DNA of 64,000 nt from Camelus bactrianus (GCF_048773025.1 NC_133546.1:14030001-14094000), one strand, 5' to 3'. Shown: positions 24,163 to 35,575, numbered from the stretch's first letter. Translations and numbers: made by a program. The notes: generated by a model not told the origin, from the sequence alone.

Positions 24163-24385
24163 AGGATTGGCTGAGGCTTTGGGAAGGAGGAGTGAAGAGG
24201 TAATGTTTAATGGGTACTCATTTTCAACTTGTGGTGATAGAAAAGTTCTGGAGATGGATGGTGGTGATGGTTATGTAGCTCAGCGTACAACAGTGTAAAT
24301 GTACTTACTGTCACTAACCTGTATACTCAAAATGGTTAAAATAATAAACATTATGTATATTTTAACACAGTTTTAAAAAGAGATT
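24163..24385 (+). mobile_element. Second L1 3' end directly after the first
   Basis: Repeats the 3' UTR part of the preceding element: 'taatgtttaatgggtact', 'gttctggagatggatggtggtgatgg', 'gtaaatgtacttactgtcactaacctgtatactc'. Both lie in the same direction with a few bases between, so this is either a local duplication or two insertions. Confidence 0.88.
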
Positions 24386-26002
24386 AAAAGAAATTCCACG
24401 TGAGCTGCTGTATAGAATAGTCCCCCTTAAGTGGCAAAGTCGTGGTGGGCAGAGGAGAAATCGAAATGATCAGAAAATGATTAACTACTAAGCTATGTAC
24501 GCTGACAAGTCCCACATCAGTCCAGGTCGCCTCTTCCCTCTTCCCTAGGCGTTACAGAGCAGGGCTGCTTCAACACCACCTTGCTTTAGGCTTGTCAAAG
24601 AACCCAGGTAAATTGTTCTATGTAGTTGGTTTCAGAAGCAGCATCTTTTCTTTGGAAGAAATTTCCAGCCATGGGAAACTTCTCCCAACCAAAGGTTGGT
24701 TTGTTTAGAACACAATTTCCTGAATTCTGTAATTTTCTACCCACTCAGTCTAATGGACTATTCAAGATGGCACACACCCAAAAGGCAGCATAATTCTACC
24801 CCAACTGAACACGACCTGTTTTAGCAAATCTTCAATAGAATTTTGCCCACAGGCAGTCTTTGAAATATATTAGCAGTTCCCTAGCAGACCAGCAATAATA
24901 GCTGCCCAATCACCTGAGTTAACTGAAGGTTTTGAAATGCCTTTTCATTCAAATGAAAATCAAAATGTTGCCTTAAAAGAAAAGCTTGATAGAATGGGAA
25001 GAGACTTTTTAGTTGCAAATGTTTCTTCCAAGTGCTCGATCTCACAAAAGAAATGCATGTACTCAGTTATGTCTGTGAAATGTATAGAAAAATAGTTTCT
25101 ATTTTCTTTTTTTCCTGAATTACACAGTAAGTCTATCCTTTCCTTGAATACACTGTCTAACTCTGAATCTGCAAGTGTAGGTGGAAAATATTCTAATTTT
25201 AACATCAGAAACATACTAATATTTACCCCTTAAATCTCCCTGGTGTAATAAGAGTTTCATAAACAGCAAGGGCTACAGCTTGCGTAGGAGTATTTGACTG
25301 AATTGCGAAAATCCTTTCAGTAAAAGAAAAATTTCCTACAACTCCACAACACTTGTATTTTCAAGTAGTCATATTTTTGGGTCCAAGATTAGGGTGAAAA
25401 AATTTGTTAGTGTTCAGAAATACCAATAAACTCTCAAATTACTTAGAGAGCTTGAGATTCTTTTAAACCATTTCTTTCTTATAGGGTGGAAATAAAGTGT
25501 TTTAGGGACATTTGTCATTGTCTTTATCAGTCCTTTGAACACAAATGGAAGACCATGTGTTTTGACAACAGGTATAGTGTTCTTTAACCTTCTAGTCTGA
25601 GCAGAGGTGAGACCTATTTGTAGCAAGTCATAATACTGTAGAGAGTAAGTATGGTCAGTTCTTCTCTAACATTTGAAAATACGAATTTGTTCCCACATGA
25701 TTAATAGACTAAGGAGAAATCTGAACTTAATTCAAATTTCTCAGTTTTGCTGAGGTAGGATCACAGCCACGATAAACACTAGGTGAACACAGAAAAGCGC
25801 ATCCACTTCCGGAGAGCAGCAGAGGAATACAAACACACACACACACCCCTGCAAACACCCACCGGCTACCTCAGTCCACCTGCATGCCTTAGGAGAGCCA
25901 CACCTCTCCATGTCAGGTGTATCAATATTGCATCAAGGTCAGGTAACCCTACATCCTAATAACTCATAAACTGCAGCCCTGCAATAGCTTCTTCTCTCTT
26001 TA

Positions 26003-26109
26003 GGGGGGAGGTTTATTTATTTTTTATTTTTAAAGGAGGTACTGAGGATTGAATCCAGGACCTCATACATGCTAAGCATGTGCTCTATCACTTGAGATAT
26101 ACCCTCTCC
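26003..26109 (-). mobile_element. Camelid tRNA-Ala-derived SINE with target-site duplication
   Basis: The reverse complement begins gggagagggtatatctcaag and continues gtgatagagcacatgcttagcatgtatgaggtcctggattcaatcc in pieces, closely matching tRNA-Ala (A-box and B-box regions visible) followed by an A-rich tail with AATAAA. Flanks cttctctcttta (25991-26002, partly) and cttctcgcttta (26110-26121) match at 11 of 12 bases. This SINE type is known from Tylopoda and is the best taxonomic marker in the window. Confidence 0.9.
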
Positions 26110-27607
26110 CTTCTCGCTTTAATTTTTCTTTCTTTCCTCTTAGCCTATTGTATATTTTTCCCTTTCTGTTCTTTTCCATCTTTATTGTTCTTTTTTCTCA
26201 CTTTTTCTCTCACTCCCTTTTGTTTCCTTCCTCTCACAGAGGGTGGCAGGTGTGGGAACCAGGTGGCTTCTATAGGAAGTTTTAGGGCTTTTTTATAAGG
26301 TGAAGTATCATATTTACCATAGTAGGTATGTATTTCTTAACCATTTAACATGTGTAAAACTGTTTCCATTTTTGTTTGATTCCTTTCTTTTTTTGTGTCA
26401 CTGATGTTTCTGAGTGTTGTGCTTGGAATCCATTTTTCCCCCATATGATTTTGCACAGTGATTTTTAGGCTCACATATGTCATATGTCAAATTATAGCAG
26501 AATTGATTATGGGCACTTTGAGACTTATACAGCTCTTTCCCTCTACCATCTGCACTCTCTCTTTCTTGGGTCTTAGACATATGATATGGGAGCTAAAAAC
26601 AATCTCCTTCTATAATCTATTTTCAGATCATGAATTCTTGCAACCTTGGAAGAATGCCCTACAGAGCTTGACAAAGGGCCTCCAAATCCCTGGACATCCT
26701 TAGACTGACCTCAACTATTCATTCTGGCCCCAAGTTTCAAGAAGCAAGCCACAGTCAGGATCATCAGGAACTCAAGGGTGACTTTCCATTACCTAAGGTT
26801 TAGTATTTCTCAAGGAGACAAGGGGGAACATCACTAAATCCCTAATTATTATACCAACTGGTAATCATGCTATGGCTACAAAGTTCTTAGTATTTTGAAA
26901 ATTGTACTCCAGGTAAAGGTTAACAACATAAATAGACTATGCTTTATCAATGGTAAATTTACTTTGTCCAAGTTCACCTCTGAAAAGATGCAAGTTGACT
27001 TCAACTTCTCGTGGAAAACCATTCATCATGATGTCAATTGATTTGGGGTGTGCAAGGCCTAAGAATGTATTAGAACGATTTGAACAATTTGGTTTTTCAT
27101 TGCTTACTTTTTCTTCAAGTGTCCACAGTTCTCATTTTGGCTTAGTTACAGAAATGAGTTTAGAAGAAGGGCAGGGCAGTAAAAAGGAGGACATTCAATT
27201 TTCTTATAAATTTTATCAATGTGGCAATAACCTTGCAGCTTCTAAGAATCATCAGTCTATGAAGGCATTAGTCCATTAGCCTCATTGACTTCAGCCTCCT
27301 CAGAAGGTTCGGGAACACTAGCAAGATAAGCAAAATCCCTGCCTTTGAACTATGTAGACCCAGCAGTCTTCTTTTTAAACTGAAATGCTACCTACTGTGT
27401 TCAATAATCCCGAAGAGCCCTCTTGGCAGGTCATGTGGACAGAAATAACTATAAAACAAAAGGGGGAGGCAGTTAGGAGTGACGGCAGAAGAAGGGGGTG
27501 GTGGTGATGGAACAGGAGAGGGGGAAACAAGAGAAGGTCCAATTGGTTTGAATCTGTTCCAGGCCCTAAACGAAGAATCCCGTTTAAAACATTTATTTAT
27601 TACATAT

Positions 27608-27634
27608 TTATTATTATTATTATTATTATTATTT
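27608..27634. repeat. (TTA)n microsatellite
   Basis: About nine TTA/ATT units. Confidence 0.95.
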
Positions 27635-27691
27635 AGTAGAGTATAATCTCAGAAGTAAGCATCATCAAAATCTTTCCTGCTTTCTTCTTTT

Positions 27692-27901
27692 TTTAAAATT
27701 ATAGTCAGTTTATAGTGTAGTGTTAATTTCTGGTATACAGCATAGGGATTTAGTTAGATATATACATGTATATATATTCCTTTTCCTATTCTTTTCCATT
27801 ATAGGCTATTACAAGGTCTTGAATATAGTTCCCTGTGCTCTACAGTGGGACCTTGCTGTTTCTCTATTGTATGTATAGTAGTTAGTACCTGCAAATTCCA
27901 A
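27692..27901 (-). mobile_element. L1 3' end, antisense, with perfect target-site duplication
   Basis: Reverse complement of the cetartiodactyl L1 3' UTR ('atagtcagtttatagtgtagtgttaatttctggtatacagc', 'gaatatagttccctgtgctctacagt'). The 17-bp duplication ttcctgctttcttcttt lies at 27675-27691 and 27902-27918 without mismatch, suggesting a fairly recent insertion. Confidence 0.93.
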
Positions 27902-28009
27902 TTCCTGCTTTCTTCTTTATGTATTTTTTGTTTTTACTTCTAGTGCTGGTGGTGGAATGCATGGTGTAGGTTTTACAATGAGAAGGTTTCGTTCTATATT
28001 GTGGAGACT

Positions 28010-28440
28010 GGCAGTTGCTCACACAAATGTTTCCTACCTTCTTTGAGCATGTGGCTAGACCATACCTCCAAACTTACAGTCTGATGTGGAATGAGAGACG
28101 GGGTGAGCCATTCCTATGCCTGTCCCAGAAACCCTCCCTGCCTCCCTCTTCCCCCCACCCCATGCATGTCTCCATGTCCTCTCGCCCTTCCAGCTGACTG
28201 AGATGGAGCAGACCCCAGCCAACCTCGGGAGCCACGTGCTGAAGGTGACAGAGCCTCATCTTTTGGGCTCCTCAATGACTGTGCGGAGAAGCAGCACTCC
28301 CACTAACCTGTATACACACACACACACACACACACACACAGGATTGTAAAAGGAGAAACTTCTATTGCATTAAATCACTGAATTTGGGGGCTTACTTGTT
28401 ACTGTGGCTTAGCCTACCTTTATACACTGTGTGTTCCAAA
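28010..28440 (+). mobile_element. Fossil LTR, probably MLT1-like (ERVL-MaLR)
   Basis: The 3' part, 'ttctattgcattaaatcactgaatttgggggcttac...gcctacc', and the interior 'gagcagaccccagccaacc', 'ccacgtgctgaagg' resemble MaLR-type LTRs. An (AC)n expansion lies at 28313-28340. It is an old solo LTR with no internal region seen. The family name is tentative. Confidence 0.5.
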
Positions 28441-28449
28441 TCTTTAGAA

Positions 28450-28680
28450 CATTGGTTCCCAACCAAGGTACTTTTGTCTCTCAGGGGCTATTTGGCAATG
28501 TCTAGAGGCATCTTTGGTTGTCATGAGTGGGGACGGTGGTGGTTCCATTAACATCCAGTGGGTGGAGGCCAGGTTTGCTGCTAAATGTCCTACAATGCAC
28601 ACGACTATCCCCCGCGAACAAGAATGATCCAGCCCCAGATGTCTGCTGCACTGCTGTTGGAGCAGCCTGCTCTGGAGAAC
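28450..28680 (+). mobile_element. MER5A (hAT-Charlie MITE)
   Basis: 'cattggttcccaaccaagg', 'ggggctatttggcaatgtctagaggcatctttggttgtcatgag', 'cagtgggtggaggccaggtttgctgctaaatgtcctacaatgcacacgac' match MER5A closely and in order. Confidence 0.88.
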
Positions 28681-28739
28681 TTAGCAAGGAGGCCCCAACC
28701 CCTGAGCTCTCTGCTAGAGTCTAAGAGGAGATTTGTAAT

Positions 28740-28900
28740 AACAGTGTAGTAGCAAAGGGGGGCTTTGGGGCTTGGACAAGTTGCTTTACCCCTTGAAAAT
28801 GTAATCTTCTTGTGCATGGAAAATTCTACTAGCACCCCCGTGACGGGGCTGTGGGTGAGGCTATCAGTACTTAATCCTCAGATATTAGTTGCTGTTCATG
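28740..28900 (+). mobile_element. MIR fragment
   Basis: 'gcttggacaagttgctttaccccttg' and 'gtgaggctatcagtacttaatcctc' resemble the MIR core and 3' half. Confidence 0.5.
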
Positions 28901-31900
28901 TTACATTTAAGTGTTTTTGTTGTGATTAAGGCACATAATGACAAAATGAGAAGCCGCAGCTCTGCAGTATGCTTACAGCTGTTGGGATCCATTAAGGTGG
29001 TGGGAATGGTCACAAAGCTTAAGGTTTCACAATGGTGATGCTCGCTGTCTACCATGCCCCCAGGAGAATCTGACCAATACAGTTATTTTGAATAATTTTC
29101 CTAAGTTTTGACTCAAAATCTGGCCATAATGATTTGGAGTGAAGAAACTGACATCATTCATTAAGTACACACGAACTCTCATGAACAGCCAGTAGCTACT
29201 TTGCACAGCAGCTCTGCAAACAGCGTACTCTGCTTTTACTAAACGTTGCCCGAACTATTTTCCATGTTCATTAGCAATCAATCAGAAGGTATTCAGAGAA
29301 CATTTAAAATGGTTGAAAGAAGTAAAAGGCCAGGTCCCCGTCCACCATCCCATGTCAGACTGCAACCAAAGAGATGAATACCCCAAACCATGTGTTCCCC
29401 TCTTCTAAATTTCTGTCACTGTTAAGGCGGTGAGAGATGAGAGTGGAGTAGGGAAGAAGGTGGCTTAACAACAATGGCAAAGAGGCTTGGAAATGAACAG
29501 AAAGTAAAGTTTTGGGGGCTTAGGTACAGTGGTTCATATACTATTTGAGGTATAACTTCTTCATCAGTAAAAAAAACTACTTTAACAGGTTTGCTTCAAA
29601 ATTACAATAGATCTTAAATGGTTTTAGGAAAGATTTCACCCACCATGATGAAAGCCCTTGGAAGGAAACATAAAGCGACACATTCAAATAAAAGTGCTCA
29701 AATGCCACGTAAAAGAAAAAGCACATTAAGCTGTGTCAAGCACTACAGTGTGTCAGTTCCTTATTCAGTCCATCCACATAGCAAGCCCTCATTAAAGAAC
29801 AATCCCTACCAAGCCCTACACTCTAGCATTGAACACATATTTCCCTCAGTGTTCAAAAAACATTCATCTAAATGAATCTCCTAAGAAGTGTCAATATAAT
29901 AAGTCATTATTTAAACTGGAGGGCCAGTGTTCAGTGAAGACATCCGCAAATGAAAGACAAGCAAACCTACGAGAATTCACCTCCTCTCAACAGCCGCCTC
30001 CCTTGGTTCAGGACCTTTCCCGTCTCGTCAAGGATCCTGAGCAGTTAGGCTGGCCCGGGGAATGCCCGTGGCCCATGTGAGGCCATCCTTTTACAGCCAG
30101 GGGGAAAGAGGAGCAGAGACACAAACTGACCTTTCTACGCCAAACCACCTCCTATCTCCAACAGAATCAATAGGAAGCCAGGCTTCAAGAGAAACCACCT
30201 CGGAGCTGGACACTGTTGTCCTTGAGGGCTGGTGCAGGACAGACGCCAACTCAGATTCTATGTTGTCCAGGTCTTGGTCACCTCTCAAGCCTGAGACCTA
30301 AGTCTCTAGGCAGAGCAGACAGTAGAGTCTCTTACAAACTCCCTGGGCACAGATTTGGGAGAGGCTTTCTTCTCAAGTGTAAGACGGCTTGCTCTTCTTC
30401 CAACTAACCTGATAGCTCCAGCGTGAAGGGCAGCCTGTTCTCTAAGCCATGGTAAAGGGCAGAATACTTTTCACCGTGTTTCATGTCACTAGCTGTGTGA
30501 AAAGCACCCTTCTCTCCTCCACCTCCCCTGACACTGTCTATATGATCACGTAAGAAACAAAGAGTCCGTGTACACTAATAACTACAAGAGCTGGGGGTGG
30601 GAGAGCAATGGTCCAGTCCTCGTTCAGCCACAGCTTTTGAACAGCGCTGATGCTCTTAACAAGGATGGCTTAAGGCTTGGTTCTTTACATTTTACACATT
30701 AAGGAGTTAGTATTCTAGCCTTATCCTTTAAACATACTGTGTGGATAAAGGGGCTTTCAGAAGGATTTCAGCTTTCTAGAATATGATCAAAAGAAGTAAA
30801 CTCATGTGACTTTAAATATTTTACCCACTTTTTCCTCATTAAGTTACACATGTCCTCAGTATCCCCAAAGATGATTTAATTTAGCATTTCTTACACTTCA
30901 AAGATGCCATTTTGTAGTAGGGATGTAACTTCTAATTACACAGTATTAAATGATGTTATGATCTATTTTAAAACTTCCCTAAAAGGTTAAAACAGGCCAT
31001 GAACTATATCTGGGGCCAAATCTTATGAGCTGTCAAAGGCTCTTTTTATAGATCATTTAGAAAGATTAAAGAAACCCACTCAATCCATGAGTGTCTCTGC
31101 TCAATCTACGTTCTCATTACACATGAAAGAAATCCTTATTTCCTACTTTCCAACTGTGCATTTCTGTCTCTCCACAAATTGTATCATTGGAGATTTTACT
31201 TTTAACTTTTAAAACTTGCTTTCATATTTATTATCTCATTTTATCTGTGAATGCTATTAGGAGCCATATATAGAAATGGAAATAAGAGAACCATTGTTTC
31301 TTTGCGTATGGCTCGTAGTCAAGACCTCACCTCTCTCTCAAATGTCAAGTATATAAAAAGCAAACGACTAGGATGCTGGACAAAGGAGCTGAGGATGGAG
31401 CAGCCATGGTGAGGGGACAGGGGGCACAGAGTGAAGGGTCTAGGGAAGGAAGCAAGTGATGAAGACCAATAGCAATAAGAACAATAACCTTTTTTTCAGC
31501 TGAGTTTTCCAAAAGCATTATTTGTTCATTTCTGAATCCCTAAATGGCATGCGAAAGGAAAAATACTGATCTATTTGGGATTATTTTAATATAGCGTCTC
31601 TAGGTAGGGAAAGTAAAGCAGACATCCTTCTTTGCATTGTAACCAACATCGGGAGTCCTGTCGCCCAGATAGGTTAGAAGGATCTCTTCTCAGAAATAAG
31701 CTACTCTGTTGCTATTTGGGACCATGTGAGCTATCAAAGATACTGTGTTAATATCTTTTAAATCATTGTCTACCAATGATCTTTTCCCAAAATGTTTCTG
31801 ATAATAAATTCCAAAAACAAAATCTAAACCTGAGTGGTGAGGATTATGTATGGACAGGATATATGACAAATAAAACATACCACTCATGGGGGAAATCAAT

Positions 31901-32404
31901 TAAACTGAGAATGACTATTGAAGGATGTCAGTTGGTGGGAGTGGAATAAAGCCCAGTGCAGACAGTCTGAAACTGCTACCGCTTAAAGTGAAAAATGACT
32001 TACCCGTTATCTCTATAAACAACTAGACCCTTTGGTATTTTCAGAAATAATTCTTTCTAAGCAAGAGTCAACTAAAAAACTCTATCTTAGGTGTAGTGAG
32101 AATGATCATGGCAGGCTGTTACTGAGTAGCCCTTTTCCCAATTAAAAATTCTGCTCTTGAAAAATCAAGCCTTTTAGAGAAGTCAGTTACAGAATTATAA
32201 AAATAGGTTATAAATGGATCAAGGAAAACAGATTTGAAGGAATTGATACTTTCTGTATTTTAAAAGAATACTCATCCTAACAGTCTTTATTGGGGACAGT
32301 GGTTGCAACCAGGAAAATAACTGGTTACTCTTCATGAAGGAAAGAACTAGACAAGACGGGTTTAACCACTCTGTGAACATCGTGATCTTGAGAAGCAGAG
32401 GTAG

Positions 32405-32424
32405 TCACACACAAAAGTGTGTGA
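32405..32424. repeat. Short perfect hairpin
   Basis: tcacacac, loop aaaa, gtgtgtga: an 8-bp perfect stem. No terminator or RNA role can be assigned. Confidence 0.9.
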
Positions 32425-32849
32425 AGAAGAGACTGCGATGATGCATCTCAATCCGAAGAGTTTCTGAACTTTTTTAGGTCGGGAGCGGAAGTGACTCGAA
32501 GCTTCTGGCGACTTCTGGGACTAAGCAGCATCTCCTCCTCCCCACCTGGGTGCTCCTTACACATTTCGGACATTTCTACCCTCCTTTGCCTTTCCTCTGC
32601 TGAATTGTGTGTCACCTCAGCTTTTCCACGGATTCTTTGGAACTAATCCAATTGCATTCGAAATAATAACACTGGAATCAACCACTTAAAATGACTTTTT
32701 TCCTAATTAAATTTCTGCTGTGGTGAATTACTCATCTGTTTGTTTTTTGTGAAAGGCCCAGGGAAAACAGAGCTGTAAATTGTGTTTACACTCCACCAGC
32801 AAATTCAGAAGAGGCCCGTGATGATGGTAGTTTCCACTGACTAACTGCT

Positions 32850-32995
32850 CTCCATGTGCCAGGCACTGTTGCAGGAGCTGTTAATATATTATCTCATTGA
32901 ATTCTCATAACAACCCCATAAGGGAGGTATTATTTATTAGTCTCATTTTACAGTTGCTGAAATGTGGGCACACATTTAAAGTGTAAGACATGGGT
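32850..32995 (-). mobile_element. MIR SINE, antisense
   Basis: 'catgtgccaggcactgttgcaggagctgttaatatattatctcattg', 'cataacaaccccataaggg' and 'ctcattttacagttgctgaaatg' match the MIR reverse complement. Confidence 0.85.
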
Positions 32996-33049
32996 TGGGA
33001 CACCATGGCCTTTGTGACCCTAAAGTTCTCCTGGAGCTTTCACACCCCT

Positions 33050-33190
33050 TCATGGACAGAGTGTCTCTGGCTGCTGTCAAGTTACATGGTGGAACTGAGC
33101 AGTTTGGACTGACACCTCAGGGCCCAGAAAGCCTTAAATATTTTCTAGCTGGCCCTTTATATAGAAAAAGTCCTCCAACCCCTAGTGTAA
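33050..33190 (+). mobile_element. hAT-like DNA transposon fragment
   Basis: 'gtctctggctgctgtcaagttacatggtggaactgagcag' and 'aagccttaaatattttctagctggccctttatatagaaaaagtcctccaacccctag' match the 3' end of a common mammalian hAT element. I cannot name the family with certainty. Confidence 0.65.
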
Positions 33191-34214
33191 AACATGGTTA
33201 CTTCACTGATCAAGAAAAAATGGCAAGAACAATTGGGGAGCTTGAAATAAAACTCCTGCTGAAACTTGCTTAGAAAAAAATCTGTCTTGATCTGATTTCT
33301 TTCATACACATCTTGCCTTATTTCTTCTCCCCTAAGGTTTGTCAACCAGTCTCCGAGACAAGCGTGTTCACAGAATATTAGCTTAGTAAGTGAAGGTTTC
33401 TCTCAGTACGGCGAGTTTTGACTATGCGCAAAAGCTTCCAAGAAAGAAAGAAGAAAGGATCGACCAAAGAAAGCTTTGACAACCACACATTTCCTGAGAG
33501 GTTTCAAAATTTTTTGGCAGTTTCACAGGTATTTCTTCTTAAGTACAGATGACATCATTGTTGGAATTAAGGAAACAGTTGGCCTGGTTTCTTCTACATA
33601 TTGTTTTGGTTGATGCATCAACTGATTTTTCTATTTTTACCGAGAAGCTATGTCATAACTATTTTTAGTAGACAGTGTCTGGTTCTATCATTTGTGGAAC
33701 TCAATACACAATCATGTCTTAGAATTTTTTTTCCCCTAAAGCTCAAAGAATGTATGTATTTGGTGGAGAATGTCCTCATCAGCAAATACTCCACTCTACT
33801 CTGAAACACATTTTAGATTAAAAGTCTAAAACAGGAAGTAGACGCTAACAAATGCTTCTACTACAATACTAGGCAGCAAAGGGAGGGCAGCTGTATCAAC
33901 TTGCCTTTGAAATATTAACATTTCAAGTCATTAATTGAGAATGAATTAACATCTGAGCTGCTCTGGTAATTTTTACTTTATCCTAAAAACCTGCCTATAA
34001 ATCAAAGTCAAATGAGTAACTGAATTTCCAGAGTTGGCGATCTGGTACCTGAGCTGGGCTCAACTTGCAGGGAGTCAAAGAACTTATGCAAACTTGTTTA
34101 CTACAAAAGTGAAGAAAGCAAACGCCCCAAGTCCAGGGTTTTTCTCTGCGTACCTTTCACCACCTTCCCCCAAACACTAACCAATACAGAGAACAAACAG
34201 CATCACGGCCCTTC

Positions 34215-34370
34215 CCAAGCTTGTTTGCACAAAAGAATCACCTGGGGATCTTCCACAATTTCCTCCCACCCCTAGGCCATGCCCGAGGCCCATGAAAAAT
34301 CACAGTCCTGGAGGTGAGGCAACAGGAAGTTTTGGAAGCTCCAGACATCAGTAGACAATTGTGATTAAAG
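34215..34370. mobile_element. hAT MITE fragment (MER20-like)
   Basis: 'aagaatcacctggggatcttcc', 'cccacccctaggccatgcccgagg' and 'cagtcctggaggtgaggc' resemble MER20-type elements. Strongly decayed. Confidence 0.4.
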
Positions 34371-34740
34371 TGAAGATCGCCGGATGGGCTCAGTCAGTAC
34401 AAACCTGACACCGGCAAGTCAGGAAACCTGAATTCCTACTCCATTCTCTGCTCCACTCTCTGCCAGGCATTCAGATCTTCCGTGCAGGATTTACTAACAC
34501 AACATGTAGGTGTCTGAACTGGTAGCATCATTCTTGCTTCTAGCACATAATCCAATTATTAATGCAAATATTAAGAGGATTCTAACACAGTGAATACAGT
34601 CCTAGGGTTCCTCTTAAGTTATGATCTGTTTAAGCAGTCACACCACTTCTGCATCTTAGGAGACACCACGCTTGGCTCCTTATTTTGCGAGCGCATGGAT
34701 CCCGCAGGACAAATGTAAAAAAACCAACAGTGTGCCTTAC

Positions 34741-35246
34741 CTCTACGATGCTTTTTAAATCTTGCACGTAAGTCCTTTCAGTCTCCAGAATTTCCTGCAC
34801 AACTCTATCCACATAAAGCAGCTTGGGGCTGGTGGCGGATTCCGCACCCATTTTGGTGGCCGAGTTGGCTTCCACTCTGCGCTGGGCCCGGGGCTGCCTG
34901 TCGCCGGCCTGGTCCGTGCTCTGTGGCCCAGCCGCGCTATCCCTCTGCAGCTCGCTGCTGGAGAACGGCCTGGCTGGAATCAGCTCCAGTTTTATGGCCC
35001 CTGCATCCTTATCCTGGGGAAACAGGCCCAAGTGGCTGTTGGAAACTAGGGTCATCCTGCTGCCGAAGGAACCATGGCTGTCCCGGGAGGAGGCGGAGGA
35101 CGACGTGGAGCCGAAGCTGATCGGGCGGTCGCTGTCGGAGAGCTCCATGCTCGTGGGCTCCCAGGAGCGGGGATGCCTGGCTGCGGGTTTGCGATCTGGA
35201 ACTTCTGTTACAGCTGATGGCTCTTCAGGACGCGACGTGGGCACAT
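34741..35246 (-). CDS. PLEKHG1: PLEKHG1 exon with start codon (N-terminus and start of DH domain)
   Basis: PLEKHG1 is a Dbl-family Rho guanine-nucleotide exchange factor with a DH-PH module; it activates Rho-family GTPases at the cytoskeleton and membrane. On the minus strand the exon follows a tract-AG acceptor (AG at 35248-35247) and ends at a GAG|gtaagg donor (intron begins at 34740). The recognised start, ATG at 35148-35146, begins [20 protein letters not shown] and has A at -3 and G at +4, a strong Kozak context. From it 136 codons run to the donor, which falls in phase 0. Residues about 1-105 are serine-rich and low-complexity. Residues about 109-136 ([20 protein letters not shown] and onward, ending SIVE) are conserved region 1 of the DH domain. 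The match to the remembered human N-terminus is very close. The 98 exon bases before the ATG are 5' UTR by the usual model, but they have no in-frame stop, so a longer N-terminus is possible. The coding part is 35148-34741. Confidence 0.96.
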
Positions 35247-35257
35247 CTATATACGTT

Positions 35258-35282
35258 AAAAAGAAAGAAAGAAAGAAAAAGG
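35258..35282 (-). promoter_or_regulatory. Polypyrimidine tract made of a TTTC microsatellite, 3' splice site
   Basis: On the minus strand the bases before the acceptor are a (TTTC)n-type run (plus strand reads aaagaaagaaagaaag), followed by taacgtatatag and the exon. The tract is therefore a short tetranucleotide repeat placed where U2AF would bind. Such repeats change length easily, so allelic variation here could alter inclusion of the exon with the start codon. Confidence 0.7.
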
Positions 35283-35439
35283 ATAAGATAAGCAAGATAG
35301 GCAAGTATTTCAAAATTCTATCACACAGAAGGCTTAAGGGAGGTTAAAACCTAGCCAGGACAAAAGCAAAAAACAGTAACAAGTTAGTTATAGAAGGAAA
35401 TGCAAAGATACCCATGGGAGGTTGAGTTAAAAAGTTGGA

Positions 35440-35575
35440 GTTTCTAAAGCATCACCTGGAAACGTGTTAGAAACCAGAGTCTTGGGTGCTCCCGGACTCC
35501 TGAGCTTCAGTCTGTGTTTTACCAAGATGCCAATGCCACGTGCACGCACTTTAAAGCTTGAGAAGCTCTGCACTC
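35440..35575. mobile_element. hAT MITE fragment (MER20-like)
   Basis: 'aagcatcacctggaaacgtgttagaaaccagag', 'gcttcagtctgtgttttaccaag' and 'aaagcttgagaagctctg' fit the MER20 pattern. It lies about 200 bp upstream of the start-codon exon. Confidence 0.55.

Larger units (their letters stand above)
6384..34740 (-). other. PLEKHG1: PLEKHG1 intron between the two coding exons
   Basis: A 28,357-bp intron bounded by GTAAGG on its 5' side (right end) and CACAG on its 3' side (left end). It is filled with MIR, L2, L1, hAT and LTR fossils, listed separately. Long stretches in which I recognise no repeat or gene are 6384-9300, 9362-10110, 13960-15650, 16500-18000, 24390-25990, 26122-27600, 28900-32845 and 33200-34200. 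They may hold regulatory elements, but the sequence alone does not prove any. Confidence 0.93.

Noticed and set aside
26003-26109. tRNA-Ala gene
   Set aside because: The tRNA-like head is followed by an A-rich tail and flanked by a target-site duplication, so it is a SINE rather than a tRNA gene.
34823-35347. 174-codon plus-strand open frame across the PLEKHG1 exon
   Set aside because: It is the antisense shadow of the PLEKHG1 coding exon, whose frame, splice sites and family match are clear.
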